NCBI GenBank assembly: GCA_029168955.1
Contig: JAPDOI010001754.1
Coordinates: 62,001 to 126,000, forward strand
Reading direction: 5' to 3'
From: Aplectana chamaeleonis
Lineage: Eukaryota; Nematoda; Chromadorea; Rhabditida; Cosmocercidae
DNA: 64,000 bases
A program made the position numbers and the translations under genes. This document shows, one piece after another, positions 1 through 12,014 of the stretch; positions within the stretch are counted from its first letter, which is position 1, and each line of letters opens with the position of its first letter. The notes under the pieces are model-generated. The model did no database searches. It worked only from the letters and a program-made list of their open reading frames with translations, and had not been told where the DNA came from.

Positions 1-132
1 GACTGATTACGTTATCAGGCATCTGATATCACCAGATATTTCCATTTTCCTGGATGAATCACTAGATTTTCTCGAGTGCCCCTCCCCCCCCCCACAACTA
101 GATCTGCACCAACCACTCTAAAATTTTATCAC

Positions 133-1119
133 CTGATAAAGTTCAATTTTGATCTGCTGCGGCTTAGCGCCTGCTTGTGTCATTTCTGGACGGACTGCTA
201 AAGTGCCCAAGCAATCTGGCCCTCCGATTCCAGCCGCAATTTGTAACTGTGCCAGAATTTCCTCCAGCTTCTGCTTAGCCTCTTCGCTATTCACCTTAGC
301 GTACGACGTGGCCAGTGTCTCTACAGCTGCGTAAGTCTGAATTCACTGGGATTTGAGAACGGTAACGCTTCCTTTGTCATAGGTCACTCACGCTTTTGAT
401 GCTAGTTAAGAGCTGGTAACGCTCCTCACGACGAACTTGTGCGTCATTAACTACTGGCATGTCTTCTATAAAACATTCTTGTGGTGGAAATGAATCCTCC
501 AAACTTCGAGACGTTGAAGCTTGCAGCAGAGGAGCACCGCAGTTCGATATTTCGATATTGACCGCGTGCCTGTGGCTGCAGCTTATCCCACTCCCGTTAT
601 CGGAGCATGTACAGCTCCAAGCGTACACACACATTCCACAGGACAAACAGTGGATGTTTCTCTGAATAAATTCATTTTGCTTATTTCATTCTGAGCTTTA
701 AACTTCCTACCGTGGGGTTGCAAGAACATGGACCGTCCCACACCACTTCGTACGTTTTCGTGTGGTCCCTGTTCTTCACGTGCCAGATGCCTTCAGATAC
801 CTCAGTCACTGCATCAGTTTCCGCATAATACGCATCAGCTGTACGGTGGCGCTTGTGCGTCTCTTGTACACGGAATGCACAGCTGACAATACGGCGGCGT
901 TCCTTAAATGTAGCTATTACATGCGGTCTTGACGTGCCTTCTCATCTTCCTATTTTTCCTTTTTTGAGCGGAAGTCTCACATTTACTTCTACTGAGCCGG
1001 AAATATCCTCAACGGCCTTGATAAGCAGGTCTGCGAAGCTCTTCGGGATTGAGCTTGTGAACCTGCCTCAAATGAGTAAACAGGTTCTTCTTCAACATGA
1101 TCCTCTCACATCTCGGGCA
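133..1119 (-). pseudogene. C2H2/SWIM-like zinc-finger gene, partial and decayed
   Basis: Two clean exons are visible on the minus strand, 661-392 and 336-133, joined in phase 0 (donor gtgagt, acceptor attcag). Before them an open stretch runs from 941 to 711 and is linked by a 49-bp intron (662-710), also phase 0. The protein has a C-x2-C finger with two histidines (CPRCERIM...HLRQVH, 1119-1056), then a Cys/His cluster: PCSCNPT, RNIHCLSCGMC, SCTCSDN, ISCSHRHAV. That order resembles SWIM-type or FLYWCH-type zinc domains. The last exon is helical (KVNSEEAKQKLEEIL) and ends at a good donor, so the gene continues beyond the left edge. A TGA at 942-944 and a frame change near 1035 break the N-terminal part. 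It may be a dying host gene or a remnant of a MULE-like transposon gene; the sequence does not decide which. Confidence 0.55.
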
Positions 1120-1809
1120 TGATCGGTATTGTGTAGATGCAGATGTTGTTGACATTGTTGGAAGTATACTTTATATACAAAATATATGCTTATCAGAGCA
1201 AATTTAGGCCATATCAAAATTGATTTGGTTCTGTACAGGACCTCGTGTGGTTGAACGATTACTGTAGCTGACGTAATGCCAGTTCTTTGTGCTTTGGATT
1301 AATTAGAAACAAGCTCCAGTTGTGGCGAGGGTGCGAAAATATCTCTCGACTCCTCTTAATAAGCGTAGTCGATCGAAAAAACGCTTCACTATGGCTCGAA
1401 CCGTTTTGGAAGCCTAAGCCATGCAGACCCTTTGGAAAAACACTAGCAAAAAACAGTTGGCCGATTACGCGTTTCCAGCAAGTTTCATACCAGTTATTGT
1501 TCTTCTTATGAAGTTTTCAAATCCATGTTTGAAACTGCTAAAGAGTTTTCTGAACTGATCATAGGGTTTTTCTCGGTTGGGCGCTGAAGTTAGAATGCAG
1601 CAACTAAAACAACTCTGAACACTTTAATGAACATGTCGAAGCCTACTGGAGTTTTTTGGAAACCAGAGAGCGGCATTTTTTCATTAGCAATAAGCATGTT
1701 AAATAACCCATTACATGTTTGGGCGAAAATAATAATGCGACCACTGGAATAAGTTACGTGAAATATTCTGAATTCCTTCGAAACGGAGCAGATCATTCCT
1801 ACCTTCACC
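1120..1809. other. No recognisable gene
   Basis: Only short open frames occur here, with no motif that I recognise and no convincing exon borders. The stretch lies between the zinc-finger remnant and a dispersed repeat and may be the older part of that repeat. Confidence 0.4.
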
Positions 1810-2160
1810 TATAGGAAGTTTTGTTTTGAATTTGTCGACATAATCTCCCGATCATCGGTTGAATGGTATTTGCCCTAATATTTAGAATTTTCCCATTTTC
1901 GTCTTTTTAAGCAGCAATTATGTGTGTTGTGCCATCTAGTTGTTAATTACATACTGCGAATTGTATTATGTGGCAGTATTTCTTCGCTGTTTGCTACCGG
2001 ATGAACGAAGACACCGGTTTTGCTGAATTCGTAGCTGTTCGTAAGCGCGACCCAATGCGAAATAGCGCGCGCGACGAGCTGACTGCCGCGTTCGGCACGT
2101 TTCGCCGCGCGCGCGACGGTTTTGCCGCGCAGTGGGCTGGGACGGATAGAAGCCACTGAA
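1810..2160 (+). repeat. Dispersed repeat, GC-rich copy 1
   Basis: This stretch matches 54380-54720 in the same orientation. Shared blocks include an AATTATGTGTR-CTATGCCATCTA segment, a GCGAATTGTA segment, and a strongly GC-rich block of alternating GC (GCTGTTCGT-AGCGCGACC, then GCGCGCGCGACG). The copies differ by scattered substitutions and small indels, as expected for an old interspersed repeat. The GC-rich block (2045-2130) stands out sharply from its AT-rich flanks. No open frame is conserved between the copies. Confidence 0.6.
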
Positions 2161-2376
2161 TCCTGGTGACTGGACAAATTTTGTTGCTGCGGTCGCGTCG
2201 GCGCGGCGCGGTTTTCTCATTAGAGCGCGTTAATCTCTCACCTGCTTTCTTCACTTTCATTCAAGTGAAACCACTTTAGTGTGCATTTCTTATGTTACTG
2301 CGGTAACTTCTTATTCACTGGCGTCTTAATTCGATATGCCTCCATTTATTTCAGGTGATTTGCACTGGGAAGTCTA

Positions 2377-5300
2377 CAGATGGCCGTCCCTCATATTCTG
2401 CCGAATTACGTGCAAAGTTGAGAGAAGCACGAAGAACTGACGAATCCGCTGTCATATATAGGGGACAGGTGACGAGCAGAAGTGCCATTCCAAAAAACGG
2501 AGGGCCAGAACCCCCAGTGGGGAACGGCCCTGCCCTGTCGCAGAGGTCTCCCTCCCGGACGGTTCGACCCCCCGAGCGCTTCTCCCCGTCACAAGGCCAG
2601 TAGATGAAGCGGGATCCGATTTGTCCGCGGAAGCCATAGGCAGCCTGAGTTGTGTTTATTTTAATGCCCGATCAATCAGAAATAAAATTGCATCCTTAAA
2701 TTCACTTCTCGAATTCTCATCTCCCGATATAGTGGTCATCAGTGAAACATGGCTGACCGAGGACGATTCGGACGCGCTTATATCTCTTGCACATGCCTAC
2801 TCTGTGTATAGATGCGATCGTGTGTCTGGAATAGCCGGTGGTGGAGTAGCTGTTATTGTAAAAAAGAGTATTAGTATTGCAGACTTTGTGCCCAAATTTT
2901 ACAATTTTTGCAGTGAAACTATGTTTCTTGACGTTGTACTTGGAAGTGGGTCCTGTTTCCGTCTCATTGCAGTCTATCGAAGGCCTGCGACTAACAGCCA
3001 CGATTCTCGCGAATTGCTTGAGACTATTGAGGAATGGTGTACAGTGCAATGGCCTTCAATAGTTGTCGGTGATTTCAATTACGCATTTTCTACGGATCGT
3101 TCCGGTATGCAGTTTTCCGTTTCATTCGATCAATTTCTCACAAACTGTGGGCTTCGTTGTTTAAATTCGGACCCAACTCACGGGAGGTATGTACTTGATC
3201 TGCTCCTATGTAGCGACCTGGGATTGATCTCGGAATGGGAACTTCAACCAAATTTCTCTACAAGTGATCATTGCAGCATAGGCTTCAAGATTGCGAGTGA
3301 ATCTAAGGCCCCCAAAACAGCTCCTAAATTCGACTTCCGCTTGGCTAATTGGAAGCAGGTTAATCTTTTGCTAATGGAAATTAACTGGGATGCATACTTT
3401 CGTGCATGTCGAAACATAAATGAAATGTATGAAGCTTTTACTTCTTATGTGCACTCTGTGATAGAAAAATGTGTTCCACTGAAAAAACAGGGTCCTGTGG
3501 TGAAAAACTTCCCACCTCACCTGCAACGTTTGGCCGCCAAAAAGCATTTCTTGTGGCGTGATCGTTATCGACCTGGTGGGCGCCTAGCCTTCACTAAGTG
3601 CGCTAAGGATTTTGAGAAAGAGTGCAAACGATTCTCTCGAAACCGCGAGAAACGTGTTATTTGCTCAGGAAATTACAACAATTTCTTCAAATACATGAAC
3701 GCTAGGATGAAAACTCGTAATGGTATCGCTGCACTGAAAGGCGAGGGTGGCGAGGTTATAGCTGATGATCGGCGAAAATGCGATATTTTTGCGGACTATT
3801 TCTCCAAGGTATTTACTTGTGATAACGGAACTACACCCCGATTTCCCCCTCGTTGCCCACAGAAATTTCGCTTTATAGCCATTAACTACGAGATGGTGAT
3901 GCAGGCCATTAAGAAACTTGGCGACAAAATTTCGTTTACCCCGGACTTTCTGCCTTCCTACTTCATTAAAAGGGCTGCCAACGGTTTATGCTACCCCCTA
4001 TCTTGCATATTCAAACACAGCCTTGCGCTTGGAACCTTACCGACCGCCTGGAAAACAGCGTTTGTCACCCCACTCCTCAAAAAGGCACCAGCTGCCCAGG
4101 CTTCAAACTATCGACCTATCAGCTTAACTTCCTCTGTATGTAAAGTTCTTGAAATCATTATCAAAGACAGTATCCTCTCCCACCTTACATCGAATAACCT
4201 GCTCAGTCCAGCACAATATGGTTTTCTACCTGGTAGATCAACACTGTCCCACTTAGTATCATCGTTTCACGACTGGTGTTTAGCTTTGAACGAAGACTGT
4301 CAGACAGATATTGTGTACATCGACTATGCCAAAGCTTTTGACACGGTCAGTCATTCTAAATTGCTTCTCAAACTCGAGGGGTAGGGCATTTGCGGAGACA
4401 TTTTGAAGTGGTTGGAATCCATTCTGACATCTCGTGATTTCAAAGTCAAAATTGGCATCTTTTGCTCTCATCCCTGTCAAATCGCCAGCGGGGTACCACA
4501 GGGTAGCGTTTTGGGTCCATTACTATTCCTTATCTATGTGAACGATATCTCGGACGAATTTTCTAGCACATGTAAGCTTTTCGCTGATGATCTCAAAATA
4601 TATCGCCCTCTTCGAAATCCCGCTATCGATTTTCACGAACTTCAATGTGACTTGAATCGGCTTGCCGACTGGTCCAAACAATGGCAGTTGCAGCTATCTG
4701 AGGAGAAATGCAACTTGTTGCACATCAATTTCTAACACGAATGCATCTTACGCCTGAACAATGTTGTGCTTCCGGTGCGCGAGACTATCAGGGACCTGGG
4801 TGTGTTCATTAGCACCGACCTCCGGTGGGAATCCCGCTGCAAAGAAATATCGAAAAAAGCTTCTCGTGTGGCTAATTGTATACTCAGATCCCTGCAACAC
4901 CCCTGCCTCGAGCATTATAGGAAAGCATTCATTGTCTACTGCCGGCCATTGTTGGAATATTGCACGCAGGTTTGGTCTCCAGCTTCTGCTGAAGATGATG
5001 AAATCGTTGAAAACGTGTAAAGACGATACTCAAAACGTGTTTTTATCAAACTATTTCCTGGGCGAGAAGTGCCAGATTATACGACTAGATTAAAAATGTT
5101 AGGGATTGAAACCTTACGATACAGGAGAACTGAGTTTGATCTACATTTATGTTATAAGATAGTTAATGGTTTTAGTGACATTCCTTTTGAGAGCACTTTT
5201 GCGTTTACTCGCCACTGTGCTCGCTCTCGCCAACACGGTTTCCAGCTCGAACGTGCATTCACCACCAAATCCGGCGTACTGCATTCCTTTGCCTACCGGG

Positions 5301-5636
5301 TTATACGAATTTGGAACAAATTGCCTCTGGAAATTGTCGAAGCAAAAAACTTTTCGATTTTCAAATGTCGCCTGTCCAAGTTTGATCTCAGGTCAATACA
5401 TGGGACAGACGGCCATTCATTTTGTTAGAGCTTCAAGTTCAGAGTGTTATCACTTTTACGAGTCGTTTTACGAGTCTTTTCCTACTTGTCTACCTGTTTA
5501 CTTGCATGGGTGGACTACCTCAATTCATTCATTTCTTTTATTTTATTTTACCGTACATGTGAAGCTACTACCTCTTCACATACACCATGTATGTTTCTTT
5601 ATTGCAAAATAAAGCGATTGATTGATTGATTGATGT
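2377..5636 (+). mobile_element. LINE A: CR1/Jockey-type retrotransposon, 5' truncated
   Basis: This is a non-LTR retrotransposon of about 3.26 kb. It starts inside ORF1: the frame 2377-2603 holds RPSYSAELRAKLREARR, like the RPSLTREELARRREAA end of ORF1 in LINE B. It then carries the EN-RT ORF and ends with AATAAAGC and a tandem (ATTG)n tail at 5612-5634, a typical CR1-like 3' end. The borders are set by comparison with the empty site at 12015-12345. The element is 5' truncated, as usual for target-primed reverse transcription. Confidence 0.8.
2621..5428 (+). pseudogene. LINE A ORF2: endonuclease-reverse transcriptase with three nonsense codons
   Basis: One reading frame of 936 codons runs from 2621 to 5428 and is broken only by TAG at 4382-4384, TAA at 4733-4735 and TAA at 5018-5020; there is no frameshift. 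The N-terminal third is an APE-type endonuclease (NARSIRNK, SETWL, VVGDFNY, LDLLLCS, STSDHCSIGF). The middle is a reverse transcriptase: NYRPISLTSS, DIVYIDYAKAFDTVSH, GVPQGSVLGPLLFLIYVND and the catalytic FADDLKIY box. The C-terminal part is the usual CR1/Jockey tail (PLLEYCTQVWSP, later RVIRIWNKLP). The protein would nick target DNA and copy the element RNA. The low damage suggests a fairly recent insertion. Confidence 0.85.
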
Positions 5637-6188
5637 TCGTTTCGCTGAATTTATACGATCATACCGTGTGACTGACCTCACTGCGTTTTTATTTCTAGGC
5701 TCAACTTTATTTTGTTTTCTGAAAATCGTTGTATAGTGGTCTGCGTAATTAGTGTTTGTTTGTTTTTGTTTTCTCTCACGTAACAAACTTATTATTTATT
5801 TATGCCCAGTTGAGCATTCTCAAAGGTTTTTTCTAAAATCTGGCGCTGACGAACTTAAATTTTTACTGCTGAATATTCGAAAAAACAAAACATTAATTTC
5901 GTAATATTTCATGCTTACCAGGGGAGCTGGTAATGCTATGTTTTCTACTTTCCTTGTCCTTGAACAAAATCGAACTCTCCAATCAGAAATCATAACAGGG
6001 GGAAATTGCCATAACTGATGCCAGACTAGATTTCTTCGAATCCGTATAATAGAATCCATCGGGGAAAACGAAATGTTCAACTTTAGTCGATCAATTTTTT
6101 ACGGTCGATGGTAATTTTGCTTTCATGGATTCGTAGAATTATACTCTCGCATCGTTTATGGAAACTTTCCCCTGTGGCTTCGAAACAG

Positions 6189-6345
6189 GTATGGTGGATG
6201 TAACTTCGGAAGGGATAGCTGCGGACCACTCAGCAGGCCGCGCGCCTGTCGCGTGCGCCGATCGATCACCACATTTCTCGTGGGCGCACATGACGCAGCG
6301 CAGTCTGCTGAGTTGTCCGCAGTTATCCCTTTTCTGGTTACCCGA
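6189..6345. repeat. Fold-back repeat, copy 1
   Basis: An imperfect hairpin: GATAGCTGCGGACCACTCAGCAG at the left pairs with CTGCTGAGTTGTCCGCAGTTATC at the right. The loop holds a GTGCGCCGATCGATC block and CACATTTCTCGTGGGCGCAC. A second copy lies at 18775-18925. The structure suggests a non-autonomous hairpin transposon; no protein is encoded. Confidence 0.6.
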
Positions 6346-6490
6346 ACTATAACCACATGAGGCTCAAGGCATTCCGAGATGGACGCGAAAAAATGATAGA
6401 TCAGGTAATGAGCACCCAAAAGAACCCTTAGAAACAACGATTTTTGTGAACATCCTGAATATTGCCATCCGCGTACTCCTTTTATCTACT

Positions 6491-7048
6491 CAGGCCCCGG
6501 TCAGAGTTGGTGCTATTTGCATCTGTATCCCCCCCGCACCCCCAACACCCACCCGGTCGATACGTATGTTTAAAATGATGGAGTGAGGTTGAGAAAATCA
6601 CTCGATGTATCCAACTAGATATGACGATGATTACGTGGCCAACAGGATTGCATTGTTCAGAGAAATAGTAAAGGAGAGTATGGTGAAGTAACGGAGGTAG
6701 CAGTAAGGTTAGCTTTCTAGTGATACGCAATGTTTTATCATAGGCCCGCCCACCCGGTGATTTTCTCATCCGCCGTCATCCACGTATTGCATGGATATCG
6801 ACCGCGTCGGATACACCGAGTGATTTTCTCAACTTCACTCCTTCATTTTAAACATACGTGTCGACCGGGGATACACCGAATGATTTTCTCACCTTCACCT
6901 CACCATGTTGTTCATACGTATCGACCGGGTGGGTGTTGGGGGGTGCGGGGGGGGATACACCGAGTGATTTTTGCATCCCATTTCCAATGCATTCTGTGTG
7001 TATCGACCGGGCTGGAGACGTCGGCTCATCCAACTATGACCGGGGCCT
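6491..7048. repeat. Fold-back element with internal tandem repeats
   Basis: The outer ends are inverted copies: AGGCCCCGGTCAGAGTTGG at the left and CCAACTATGACCGGGGCCT at the right. Inside, a unit containing CGATACGTATG...CACCCGGTCGATACGT and GGATACACCGAGTGATTTTC occurs once in one orientation (6515-6615) and about three times in the other (6770-6990). Runs of G/C (CCCCCCCGCACCCCC) are part of the unit. It is a fold-back element rather than a gene; the overlapping open frames follow from the repeats. Confidence 0.6.
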
Positions 7049-7787
7049 CAAAGCTATGAAAATGGCCACTTTTAGAAATCTCCTGTAAATCTCTGAGACA
7101 TTTAGGGGATTCGGAAAACGGATTATCAATGTGTTCATTACCTACAACTATCAGCACATGGTTTTATAAAAACCCACGGCAACTGTAAGGTAAGCTCTAA
7201 ATAGTCTCACGAGAGCCGAATAGAGAAGCATTATTTGCCCCTCACTCAGGGAACCGCGCCTAGCTGTGATACCGTTATCATGGGATCAAATTAGTTCTTC
7301 CTCCATTTCCACAACTTTATTTTTCAAAAGCAGCAACTCCGTGTTTATAAAAGGCAGCTGCATTGCAGCTCCCTTTCAAACGATACAGATCATGCAGTTT
7401 CCTCCATGGAAGCCAGCCGTTTTGTATTATCTTCCAAATCTGATCAATTACTTCAACCAGAGATTATTACATTATATGTTCAAGTGGCTGTGTTACGTTC
7501 ACCAGTTCGATCATGCGTCTCCTTCTGGAAAAAAATACATCGACGCACTTATTAACGGGTGGTTTAATTACCCAAGTTTGAGGTCTGGTATCGTATCGAG
7601 CCGATGGTCGACCTGTGTGTGCCGCTACTACTATTCACGTGAGCGTTGCTGGAAGTTGCCGAGTGTCTTCGATTGGGCTTCACAGGCGAGGAACCGTGTG
7701 GCGGGTTCTGCAATTTCATCATCAACCTTAAAAAAGCCACCGTAACAGGTGAATTTCGGCCTATCTCCTCTCTGTGTTCCTGATACG
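7049..7787. other. Probable 5' region of LINE B, no gene recognised
   Basis: A 159-codon open frame (7266-7745, +) has no recognised domain and lies just before ORF1 of LINE B, so it probably belongs to the 5' untranslated region. The 5' border of the element cannot be fixed from this one copy. Confidence 0.35.
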
Positions 7788-8702
7788 ATGCCCGCCGCTC
7801 CCGCTGTCCCTTTCCAGATGGTGACCAGGAGGAAGTCGGCCAAAGAAGGCAAAGATGGAGGATGTTCGCAATCGCCGGATGGAATCGAGACGGCGTTGGA
7901 ACAACTGCAGGCGGACAAGAAGGCCCCGGAATATTTAAAGGCTTTGTTTGTCCATTTATTTCGCGTGCAGAGCGAGTTCTCAGCGGTTCTGGCGAAGAAC
8001 CAAGAACTACAGGAGAAGGTCACAGCACTCAGCGCAGAAAACTCCGCACTCAAGAGTGCGCTAGCGGACGCTGAGGCTAAGCTTTCTCCATCACCCGCCC
8101 AGCGAAGCTTCCCTGTTGCTGACAGTCGTGTGGTTAATGGCAGGCATAGTGTTGACGCTGAGGAGAAAGAGCGGTTGCGCTCCGTGGTAGTATCAGGAGT
8201 GCCTGAATCTTCTAAGAAGCTGTCTATTGAAAGAACAAAAGATGATTACTCTGTCGTAGAAGATGTGTTGAATCATTTGAGTGTAGAATGTATCCCTTGT
8301 ATGGTTTATAGGCTAGGGAAGCCACAGGCTGATCGACCCCGTTTGTTGAAAGTTGTTCTGCCTTCTAGCTATTACCAGAGCCTGACGCTGCGTAGGGCTC
8401 CTCGACTGCGATCCTTCTCCCGTGACGGGGTCTTCATAAGGCCTTCGCTCACAAGGGAAGAACTGGCACGCCGGCGAGAAGCTGCTATTGCGCGTCGCTC
8501 AACTGCAAATGTTGCTCGCTCTAGCTCGCAGCCTTCTCAATTCAGTACACCTGTTACCCATCTTGGCACGCTTCCTCACGATCCCAATAGGCTTGTTGAT
8601 GATTCGAGCACGCTTGTTGCCGATTCGAGTTCACTAGTTGTTGATACTGCTACATTTTCTGCTGTTCCAAATGCTACTGCTCCGGTGGCGGAAAACGCGT
8701 AG
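7788..8702 (+). CDS. LINE B ORF1: coiled-coil nucleic-acid-binding protein
   Basis: 304 codons, intact. The first ATG of the frame (7788) is chosen, although the frame is open further upstream. Residues about 35-100 form a heptad-rich coiled coil (FSAVLAKNQELQEKVTALSA). A central domain follows with RSVVVSGVPESS and PRLLKVVLPSS, resembling the RRM-like core of LINE ORF1 proteins, then IRPSLTREELARRREAA. The C-terminal 70 residues are Ser/Thr-rich and low in complexity. By analogy with LINE ORF1 proteins it would trimerise and coat the element RNA. No zinc knuckle is visible. Confidence 0.75.
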   Translation: MPAAPAVPFQMVTRRKSAKEGKDGGCSQSPDGIETALEQLQADKKAPEYLKALFVHLFRVQSEFSAVLAKNQELQEKVTALSAENSALKSALADAEAKLSPSPAQRSFPVADSRVVNGRHSVDAEEKERLRSVVVSGVPESSKKLSIERTKDDYSVVEDVLNHLSVECIPCMVYRLGKPQADRPRLLKVVLPSSYYQSLTLRRAPRLRSFSRDGVFIRPSLTREELARRREAAIARRSTANVARSSSQPSQFSTPVTHLGTLPHDPNRLVDDSSTLVADSSSLVVDTATFSAVPNATAPVAENA

Positions 8703-8733
8703 GCTATCCTCGGGACGGATCTCGTAGTATTTC

Positions 8734-11532
8734 ATGCTTTACAACAAATATACGTTCTATTGCAAAAACAATGATTCTTTAGTAATTCTTTTACAGGATA
8801 AAAACACTGATATTATCGCGCTCACAGAAACGTGGCTCAAGGCTGGAATTGAATTGGCGCCTCTGCTGGGGGACTGGAGTTCTCACTACGACATTCTCAG
8901 GTGTGACCGTAGTCGCAAGAGAGGAGGTGGGGTTGCTTTGTTCGTTAGGAAGCCTTACTCACCAGTTCTTGTTTTCAGTGAGTCTGTTACGGACTCATAT
9001 GAAATTTTATGTGCAGACGTGGAAGTAGGGCTCATTATTGTACGGTTCATTGTGGTTTATAGAGCTCCTAGTTGTGCCGCGGTGATGACTGAACAGTTGA
9101 ACGCAAGTATTAGTGATATGGTGTCCGTTAATTACCCCTGCATAACCACCGGCGACTTCAATTTCCCTGACGTGCTATGGGAGGGCACCTATACCGCCAA
9201 TAGTTCTGTTTCCGGGAGTTTTTTGAATGTGTGCTGCACTCATTCTCTGTCGCAGTATGTTAAATCGGAGACTTGTGGGGGTAATATCCTAGATTTGGTG
9301 CTCTGCTCTGAAACTGATTTCGTGTCGAATACAAGTGTCTTGCCTCCCTTGGGTTCGAGTGACCACTCCTTGGTTCAGTACAGGCTCAAGCTTCGTAAAC
9401 AAAATACCATGAAAGAGATGAAAAGAAATTTCAAGGCAGCTCGTTTTGACCTGATAAAGGAGTACCTGATAAATGTTGATTGGTATAGTTCTTTTCAGTC
9501 AGAGGCTACGGTTAATGGAAAATACGAAATTTCAATTGCCATAATCCAACACTGCATTGAACTTTTTGTACCAATGCACATGGTCCCTGGCGGTCATCGC
9601 AGGCTTCCCCCATACCTCAAGGCGTTTCAAGGGTTGCGCACAGATGCGTGGTTTGCTGCAAAAGAATATAATACCACCGCTAGCTGGGCAAAGTTCAAGG
9701 ACATAAATGGTAAGTTCGAACGCAAGCTTAAAAAGTACAACGAGAGCATAGAGAAGAAAGTCATCGAGTCGGAAGATAGGAATGCATTTTACAAGCTTTG
9801 AACTCCAGAATGCATGATAAAAAACCATTGGGGCGCTTAAGACGTCTGACGGAAATATCCTCAGGGCTGATAGGGACAAGGCAGAACTTTTGGCAAATAC
9901 TTTCGAACTGTCATTTTCAAGAGCTTCTTCACTGGACCAAGCGGGGCTGGTATCTCCGAGCTTTGGGGTAATGCAAGATTCCTGTTGGTTCTATAAGGAA
10001 GAAATTATAACTGAACTCGTGAAATGGCCAAACTCGTCTTCGAGAACGCCGGATGATATCCCTCTGATGTTCGTGAAGAAAGTCGCCCATGAAATAGCGG
10101 GGCCTCTAGAGTTCCTTTTCAACTTGAGCTTTATGACAAGTGAAGTTCCGAATCGATGGAAATTATCTTATGTCACTCCTCTTCCTAAAAAGGCGCCATT
10201 CACAGAGCCTTCCAACTACAGACCAGTTAGTATAACGTCATTGTTCGCTAGGTTGTTCGAAAAAAATTCTAAAGAAGAGAATAGGAGCACATCTCGAAAA
10301 TTGTTCGGTTATTTCCCCCCATCAGCATGGCTTTCAAAAGGGTAAGTCAACTGTGACAGCTATGATTGAAGCCCTAAACAACTGGACGTCTCTTTTAGAC
10401 CAAGGTAGTAATGTCGATGTTGTTTTTTTCGATTTCTCCAAGGCATTTGACAAAGTCCCACATCATAAGCTAATACAAAAACTAACAATGATAGGGGTAC
10501 ACCCGCGCATAGTTTCTTGGATTGCCTCATTTTTGGAACAAAGGACCTTTTCGGTTCGAGTGAACACTTCGTATTCGCAGAATCACCCAGTGTGTAGTGG
10601 AGTTCCGCAGGGTGGAGTTCTTTCACCGATTCTGTTCAATATATACACGCACGAGCTGGGGGACTTATTAAGTGGATTTGGAGTAGATTTCTGTGCATTT
10701 GCAGACGATATAAAGATTTTTCGCCGGGCTGGCTCCAGGGAGGACGTTGATGCAATTCAAAATGCAATAGACGCAATGGCGGTCTGGTCTCATGAATGGG
10801 ATTTACCGTTGTCGAAGGAAAGAACGAAAACTCTGCACCTGGGTTCTTCGAATAACTGTCATACTTACAATGTCGAAGGGACTGAGATCGAGAATGTCGA
10901 GCAGATCACTGACCTGGGATTTATCCTCACATGAAGCCTCAGTTTTGACAAACACTGCGAATGGGTATCTGCCAGAGCAACCGTGGCCGTAAATAATATA
11001 TTCAGGGGACTGGGGACAAGAAGCAGCGCGGTGCTACTTAGAGCCTACAAAACCTATGTTAGACCTATTCTTGAGTATGGGACACCGGTGTATTTTCCAC
11101 ACAAAAAGAAGAGCATAGTTAGACTTGAGAAGGTGCAAAACGGGTTCACAAGGATGTTAATGATCAGGAAGCTTGGATTTTGCCATTATCAACAAATGCC
11201 ATCTGCAGAAACCAGGAATAGTGAGCTCAACTTGCAATCTCTTTTGATAAGAAGAAAGTTTAATGACTTACTACTGCTGCACAAAATCCTGTATAAACCG
11301 GACTTTGGTCTGCGGCCTGAGTGTATTGTCGAGGTGAGAACATCAAGTACCAGGGAGGAGCTTCAAAATTCTACGCAAAAACTCGAACCTTAACTGCAGG
11401 CGCTTTTTCTTTATTAATAGGGCGACTCCTGCATTTGAGCGGCTCAGGAGGCTCAAATCCATCCCTGTGAGTCATAAGGCGTTCAGGAAACTTGCAACTG
11501 AATACTTCGAGAACGAACCTGGTGAGCGCTAA
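8734..11532 (+). pseudogene. LINE B ORF2: endonuclease-reverse transcriptase, frameshifted
   Basis: The APE endonuclease lies in 8734-9801 (LTETWLK, RGGGVALFV, TTGDFNFPD, LDLVLCS, GSSDHSLVQY). The reverse transcriptase follows in two other frames: 9890-10345 (NYRPVSITSLF) and 10353 onward (VVFFDFSKAFDKVPHHK, GVPQGGVLSPILFNIYTHE, catalytic FADDIKIF). The C-terminal tail lies in 10983-11393 and 11395-11532. Frame changes fall near 9800-9890, 10345 and 11393, with a TGA at 10932-10934. ORF1 is intact, so ORF2 has decayed faster or by chance. The product cannot be made as one protein. Confidence 0.85.
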
Positions 11533-11750
11533 TCCCTCACGGAGCAGTCACTTCTACTCTCGCCATTACGGGCTATGCGTGTATCTGCTTTGCATCCATT
11601 GCTTTATCTGACCGAAATAATGGCAGTTTTTCCCTCGCTGTTACTAGACGTTTTTTTGTTGGTGATTTCGTATATGAGCTGTTAATTGCACATAAGTCTG
11701 GTCCGCAGGCTTATGTAAATAAATATATATATATAATATATATAATCATT

Positions 11751-12014
11751 TACCTGAAGGTCATAAATGTTTCAAGTAGCTACTCATTAAAAGACTCACA
11801 CTTGTATAAAAGCAGTATTAGTTGATGGCACGCGAACCCGCAGTAGACGCATTTCGAAAACTCGTATCGCATTAAAGTTGCAGAAGTTCCTAAAGTGATA
11901 TTTAAGACAAGTCTGTCAGGAAAAGGTGCCAATCCTATGTAAAGGATCTCACCGTTTCATCATCTGGCTGCAGATCTGCTCGGCAAACCTGACACTTCTT
12001 CGATAAAAAACAGT
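11751..12014. other. Intergenic, nothing recognised
   Basis: AT-rich sequence between the LINE B tail and the inverted repeat copy. There is no open frame of note and no repeat match seen in this window. Confidence 0.4.

Larger units (their letters stand above)
2318..6115 (+). repeat. Interspersed repeat split by LINE A (filled site)
   Basis: The pieces 2318-2376 and 5640-6115 together match, in inverted orientation, one continuous repeat at 12015-12345. The left piece shares AATTCGATATGCCTC and TGATTTGCACTGGGAAG. The right piece shares GTTTCGCT, then TTGAGCA-TCTCA and the block up to CCATCGA. The left copy is therefore a filled site and the right copy an empty site. The right part of the filled copy also has about 150 extra bases (5650-5800). 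Confidence 0.6.
7788..11750 (+). mobile_element. LINE B: two-ORF CR1/Jockey-type retrotransposon
   Basis: ORF1 (7788-8702) is followed after 31 bases by an EN-RT ORF2 (8734-11532), a short 3' region and an AT dinucleotide tail (TATATA repeats, 11718-11748). The order and motifs are those of the CR1/Jockey group. It lies between two inverted copies of another repeat (5640-6115 and 12015-12345). The 5' end is uncertain and may lie up to 0.7 kb upstream of ORF1. Confidence 0.8.
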
